NCBI GenBank assembly: GCA_020444265.1 | Contig: JAHLLH010000009.1 | Coordinates: forward strand, 72,427 to 136,426 | Length of the DNA stretch: 64,000 nt | Source of the DNA: a bacterium | GTDB taxonomy: Bacteria; Electryoneota; Electryoneia; Electryoneales; Electryoneaceae | Reading direction: 5' to 3' | Shown here: positions 61,093 through 64,000 of the stretch, piece by piece | Position numbering within the stretch: the stretch's first letter is position 1 | Layout: every line of letters starts with the position of its first letter | The notes under the pieces: model-generated | Seen by the model: the letters and a program-made list of their open reading frames with translations, nothing else | What the model was told of the DNA's origin: nothing | Database searches by the model: none | Position numbers and translations under genes: made by a program

Positions 61093-61124
61093 AAAAACGC
61101 CCGTGGGACAATCCCACGGGCGTT
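61093..61124 (-). terminator. Terminator downstream of the M16 operon
   Basis: A perfect 13-bp stem AACGCCCGTGGGA / TCCCACGGGCGTT has a 3-base loop and a minus-strand T-run, 24 bases after the M16 stop. It may also act for the secreted protein on the plus strand. Confidence 0.9.
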
Positions 61125-61148
61125 GGCATGTTTTGCTGGATGGATCGA

Positions 61149-62600
61149 TCAGTATTCTTCGACGCTGACCGTTTCCACATCGCCGTACTTCGCCATTACC
61201 TCGCTGATGTCGTCCGCTTTGCCGACAACAGTCATGCGAAGCTGATCTTTCAGCAGGTACTTCTTCGCCATTGCATTGACCTGTTCCAGCGTCACTTGCT
61301 GGATGTTCTGACGGTAGTCCGCGATAAACTGTGCGGGATCACCGAAATCGAACAGCAAGAGTGACTGGAACTGGTTGGCAATCTGGGCCGGGGTCTCGAA
61401 CTGACGCGGGTAGGCGCCGATCATGTACGACTTGGCCTCATCAAGTTCTTCCTGCGTGAACCCTTCCGTTGTGACCTGGTCCATGATCGCGAGAATCTCA
61501 TCGATCATCTGCTCGGTCGCCTCGGTACGAGTTGAAGTCTGGATGGTGTAGGAACCGTTCTGCTGACGTGCCTCGATGTAGGAATAAATGCCGTAGGTCA
61601 GGCCGAGGTCGTTCCGGACACGGTCCATCAGACGGCTGGCGAAACTGCCGCCACCGTAGAGGTAGTCCATCACACGGAAGGCATACAGATCGTCGCCCAT
61701 GTTGTAGGGCCCGAGGATGTAGCCCATGCGAATCTGGGTCTGGACCGCATCGCTCTTATCGACGAGCAGCACCTTGCCACCTTCGCCACGCTGAGCCGGT
61801 TCGGCAGTCGGTTGGGGTGCAGCGCCACCATCCCACTTCCCGAAGTACTTCTTGACCAGCTTACGGGTCTTCTTCAGATCGAAGTCACCCGAGATAGCGA
61901 GGGTCGCACTTTTGGGAGTGTAGAGACGTTCATGTTGGGCAACGATGTCGTCCCGGCTGATCTCCTGGATCGACTCAATCGTCCCGGAGGAGGGGTAGCC
62001 GTAGGGATGCTCACCATAGACCCACTTGGCCCAGGCACGACCTGCGATGGCGCCGGGATCATCCTTCTGTGCCATCAGGTTCGAGATGGACTGGGTCTTG
62101 ACACGACCAATCTCCTCTTCGGGGAAGGTCGGGTTGAGGATCACATCACTCATCAGGTCAAACCCGAGGTCGAGGTCGCGGGACATCACCTCTGTGACGA
62201 TATAGGTCGAATTGTTTCCCGCACCGGTCGAGATGGAACCACCGACAAAATCGATCTCTTCGGCGATGTCAATTGCTGAGCGCTCTTTTGTCCCCTTCGT
62301 CAGCAGCTCAGCGACCATGTCGGTCAGGCCGGGCTTGTCGATCGGGTTGAAGAGGCTACCTGTGGGGAAGTTGAGACGGAGCGCCGTCATTGGCACTTCA
62401 TGCTGCGGGATGTAGTAGACGGTGAGTCCGTTCTTGAGCACGTCTTTGGTGATCTTCGGCAGTTCAACCGGGCTGGCATCCAGCATCGCGGGCGGTGTGT
62501 ACTCCGGCACTGGATCGTTGTCCATCATCTCCTGGGCCATCGTCGGCATCGCCGCCAGAATCAGCCCGAGCATCAGCAGGTGGGTTACGAAGCGTTTCAT
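61149..62600 (-). CDS. M16 family zinc-peptidase-like subunit (lacking the zinc motif)
   Basis: 483 residues with a signal peptide (about 1-22). It has the M16 fold and the mid-domain phrase GGSISTGAGNNSTYIVTEVMSRDLDLG, but where HxxEH is expected it reads GLTDMVAELLTKGT, so it lacks the zinc ligands. It keeps the R/Y substrate region DRVRNDLGLTYGIYSYIEARQ. Such partners pair with an active M16 subunit to form a closed chamber. It overlaps the active gene by four bases. Confidence 0.9.
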   Translation of the reverse strand: MKRFVTHLLMLGLILAAMPTMAQEMMDNDPVPEYTPPAMLDASPVELPKITKDVLKNGLTVYYIPQHEVPMTALRLNFPTGSLFNPIDKPGLTDMVAELLTKGTKERSAIDIAEEIDFVGGSISTGAGNNSTYIVTEVMSRDLDLGFDLMSDVILNPTFPEEEIGRVKTQSISNLMAQKDDPGAIAGRAWAKWVYGEHPYGYPSSGTIESIQEISRDDIVAQHERLYTPKSATLAISGDFDLKKTRKLVKKYFGKWDGGAAPQPTAEPAQRGEGGKVLLVDKSDAVQTQIRMGYILGPYNMGDDLYAFRVMDYLYGGGSFASRLMDRVRNDLGLTYGIYSYIEARQQNGSYTIQTSTRTEATEQMIDEILAIMDQVTTEGFTQEELDEAKSYMIGAYPRQFETPAQIANQFQSLLLFDFGDPAQFIADYRQNIQQVTLEQVNAMAKKYLLKDQLRMTVVGKADDISEVMAKYGDVETVSVEEY

Positions 62601-63973
62601 TGGTCATCACCTCCCATGCTCACATCCACCGGAACCAGCTCAAAATCGGGTTCCACAATGACCGTAGTCCGGTTCGAGGGAACCAGGTAGGTCTTGATCA
62701 CACGCTGGACATCTTCTGCAGTTACCGCGTTCCACTTGTCCAGCTTTTGCAGCACTTCCTTGTAGCCATCCTTGTAGGTCACGACTGCTTCGCCGATGAC
62801 ACTACCTTTACCGGAGTTGGTTTGCAGGTTGGAGTAGAAGTCCGCTTCAAGCTGGTTCTTTGCCTTCTGAATTTCACGCTCAGTCGGCGGGGTAGCCGCG
62901 AGGGAATCGACCGTCGCGAAGAGAAGCTCTTCCGCCTCGTCCATTCCACGTCCCTGGTTTACGCCGATGTAGAAGGAAAAGATGCCCGGGTGATAGAGTT
63001 CGTAGAGGAAGCCGCCTGCAAAACGCGCGACCTGTGAATCGTAGACACAGGAACGGTAAATACGGCTTGACTCACCGCTGGCAAGAATCTTCTGGGCCAC
63101 TTCGAGGGCCGGGAAGTCAGGATGGCTCGCCGCCGGAATGTGGTAGCCAGCCAGGAGGAAGGGGAGCTGGGCCGGGCGACGGAAGCTGATGCGCTTCTCG
63201 CCACGCTGCGGCACATCTGCGCTCATCGATTCCCAAGGTTGCTCCTGCGCTTCCATCTTACCGTAGTACTTCTTGACCAACTCGTAGGCCTCATCTGGAT
63301 CGAAATCACCAGTGAGAACGATGGTCGCGTTATTCGGGGCATAGTAGGTTTTGTAGAACCACTTCAGATCTTCAAGACGGTAGTTCTGGATGTCGCTCAT
63401 CCAACCAATCACCGGCCAATGGTAGTTGCTGGCAGTGAAGAGATGGGTCGACAGCAGCTCGCGGGCCGAACCAAAGAGGTCATTGTCGACACGCAGACGA
63501 CGTTCTTCGGTGATGACCTGCTGCTCCGGCTTAAAGGTCTCTTCGGTGATGTTCAGGTTGGCCTGACGTTCCGCCTCGAGGTGGATGATCAGTTCGAGAT
63601 ACTCCGAGGAGATGTTCTCGTAGTACATCGTACGGTCATACCAGGTGTTGGCATTCAGCGTACCACCATGCGCTTTGACAATGCTGTCATACTCGCCGGG
63701 GCCATACTTTTTCGTGCCGCGAAACATCATGTGCTCGAAGAAGTGCGCCATACCAGTAATGCCGGGACGTTCGTGGCGGCTGCCAACCCGGTAGTAAACC
63801 TGGTAGGTGATAATCGGGGCGCTGTGGTCCTCGATCATCAACAGGTTCAGTCCATTGTCCAGGGTCCGTTCCTGAACATCAATAAGTGGTTTGCTCGCAT
63901 CATCCTTCGCGATGGCTGATCCTGTGATCAGCAGTAAGGCGAGGAGCAGAGCCACGGACATCGTTCGTTTCAT
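62597..63973 (-). CDS. M16 family zinc peptidase (catalytic subunit)
   Basis: 458 residues from ATG 63973, after GGAGG (another ATG lies one codon earlier). The signal peptide ends near TGSAIA. The zinc motif is inverted HxxEH: HFFEH at 77-81 in GMAHFFEHMMF, with a further Glu in the ITEERRLRVDN helix as third ligand. The C-terminal homologous half completes the pitrilysin layout. It is likely periplasmic or outer-membrane linked, with peptide degradation as the role. Its inactive partner is next in the operon. Confidence 0.93.
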   Translation of the reverse strand: MKRTMSVALLLALLLITGSAIAKDDASKPLIDVQERTLDNGLNLLMIEDHSAPIITYQVYYRVGSRHERPGITGMAHFFEHMMFRGTKKYGPGEYDSIVKAHGGTLNANTWYDRTMYYENISSEYLELIIHLEAERQANLNITEETFKPEQQVITEERRLRVDNDLFGSARELLSTHLFTASNYHWPVIGWMSDIQNYRLEDLKWFYKTYYAPNNATIVLTGDFDPDEAYELVKKYYGKMEAQEQPWESMSADVPQRGEKRISFRRPAQLPFLLAGYHIPAASHPDFPALEVAQKILASGESSRIYRSCVYDSQVARFAGGFLYELYHPGIFSFYIGVNQGRGMDEAEELLFATVDSLAATPPTEREIQKAKNQLEADFYSNLQTNSGKGSVIGEAVVTYKDGYKEVLQKLDKWNAVTAEDVQRVIKTYLVPSNRTTVIVEPDFELVPVDVSMGGDDQ

Positions 63974-64000
63974 CATGCCTCCGTGGTGCAAGGTTCGTTG

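Overview
The window reads as chromosomal DNA of a free-living, Gram-negative, diderm bacterium, GC-rich overall with a few AT-richer stretches. I infer a member of the Fibrobacteres-Chlorobi-Bacteroidetes (FCB) superphylum or a related candidate phylum. The evidence is several secreted proteins ending in a YPNPxN-type Ig-like C-terminal sorting domain, many small outer-membrane beta-barrel candidates, a TolC/HlyD/ABC-2 exporter, an MCE (MlaD-like) protein and an MglA-type GTPase with Roadblock proteins. Species cannot be named from the sequence alone. There are no rRNA genes, recognisable tRNAs, CRISPR arrays, prophage or transposase genes.

Layout. 1-2.3 kb: end of a class II fructose-bisphosphate aldolase, a complete class I (DhnA-type) aldolase, and a DJ-1/PfpI protein. 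2.5-4.7 kb: a small FlgM-like protein and two unrecognised proteins. 4.7-5.9 kb: hemW. 6-12.9 kb (minus): a seven-gene, translationally coupled efflux operon (TetR, TolC, HlyD, two ATPases, two ABC-2 permeases) resembling E. coli cecR-ybhGFSR, with the YbhF-like ATPase split in two and a TolC gene added. 13.5-15.9 kb: a secreted protein, an Hsp15-like S4 protein, a PtsN-like EIIA and a MerR regulator. 16-25.1 kb (minus): a secretome region with a predicted metzincin protease followed by three paralogous secreted proteins, an orphan CheY-like regulator, a BNR-type beta-propeller protein with a sorting tail, and a small exported protein. 25.4-32.7 kb (minus): housekeeping genes (cvpA, yqeY, rpsU, HIT, HU, an EamA transporter, a nucleotidyltransferase/CDP-alcohol phosphotransferase pair, thiN, spmB, spmA). 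32.9-35.4 kb (plus): a Ras-like (MglA-family) GTPase flanked by four Roadblock/LC7-like proteins. 35.5-36.1 kb: a repeat-dense intergenic region. 36.1-40.6 kb: a MATE exporter and four tandem beta-barrel candidates. 40.9-42.8 kb: pdxT and pdxS, separated by a second copy of the nested palindromic repeat. 43-48.3 kb: a DUF1861-like protein, a PGPGW membrane protein, kbl, another beta-barrel candidate and malQ. 48.4-51.3 kb: a subtilisin-like protease with a sorting tail. 51.5-58 kb (plus): a run topA-xerC-hpf-hprK-EIIA(Man)-EIIB(Man)-mce closed by a terminator. 58.3-61 kb: a large unrecognised secreted protein with a sorting tail. 61.1-64 kb (minus): a pair of M16 peptidases, one with and one without the zinc motif.

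How it fits together. Central carbon metabolism (two aldolases, MalQ, HPr kinase and PTS regulatory parts without a visible permease), PLP and thiamine cofactor steps, and a large export/surface component dominate. The parts most likely to repay attention are the GTPase-Roadblock cassette, the metzincin plus three-paralog operon, and the family of GTGAC-armed palindromic intergenic repeats. Product names rest on motif recognition by eye. No database search, alignment program or structure prediction was run.
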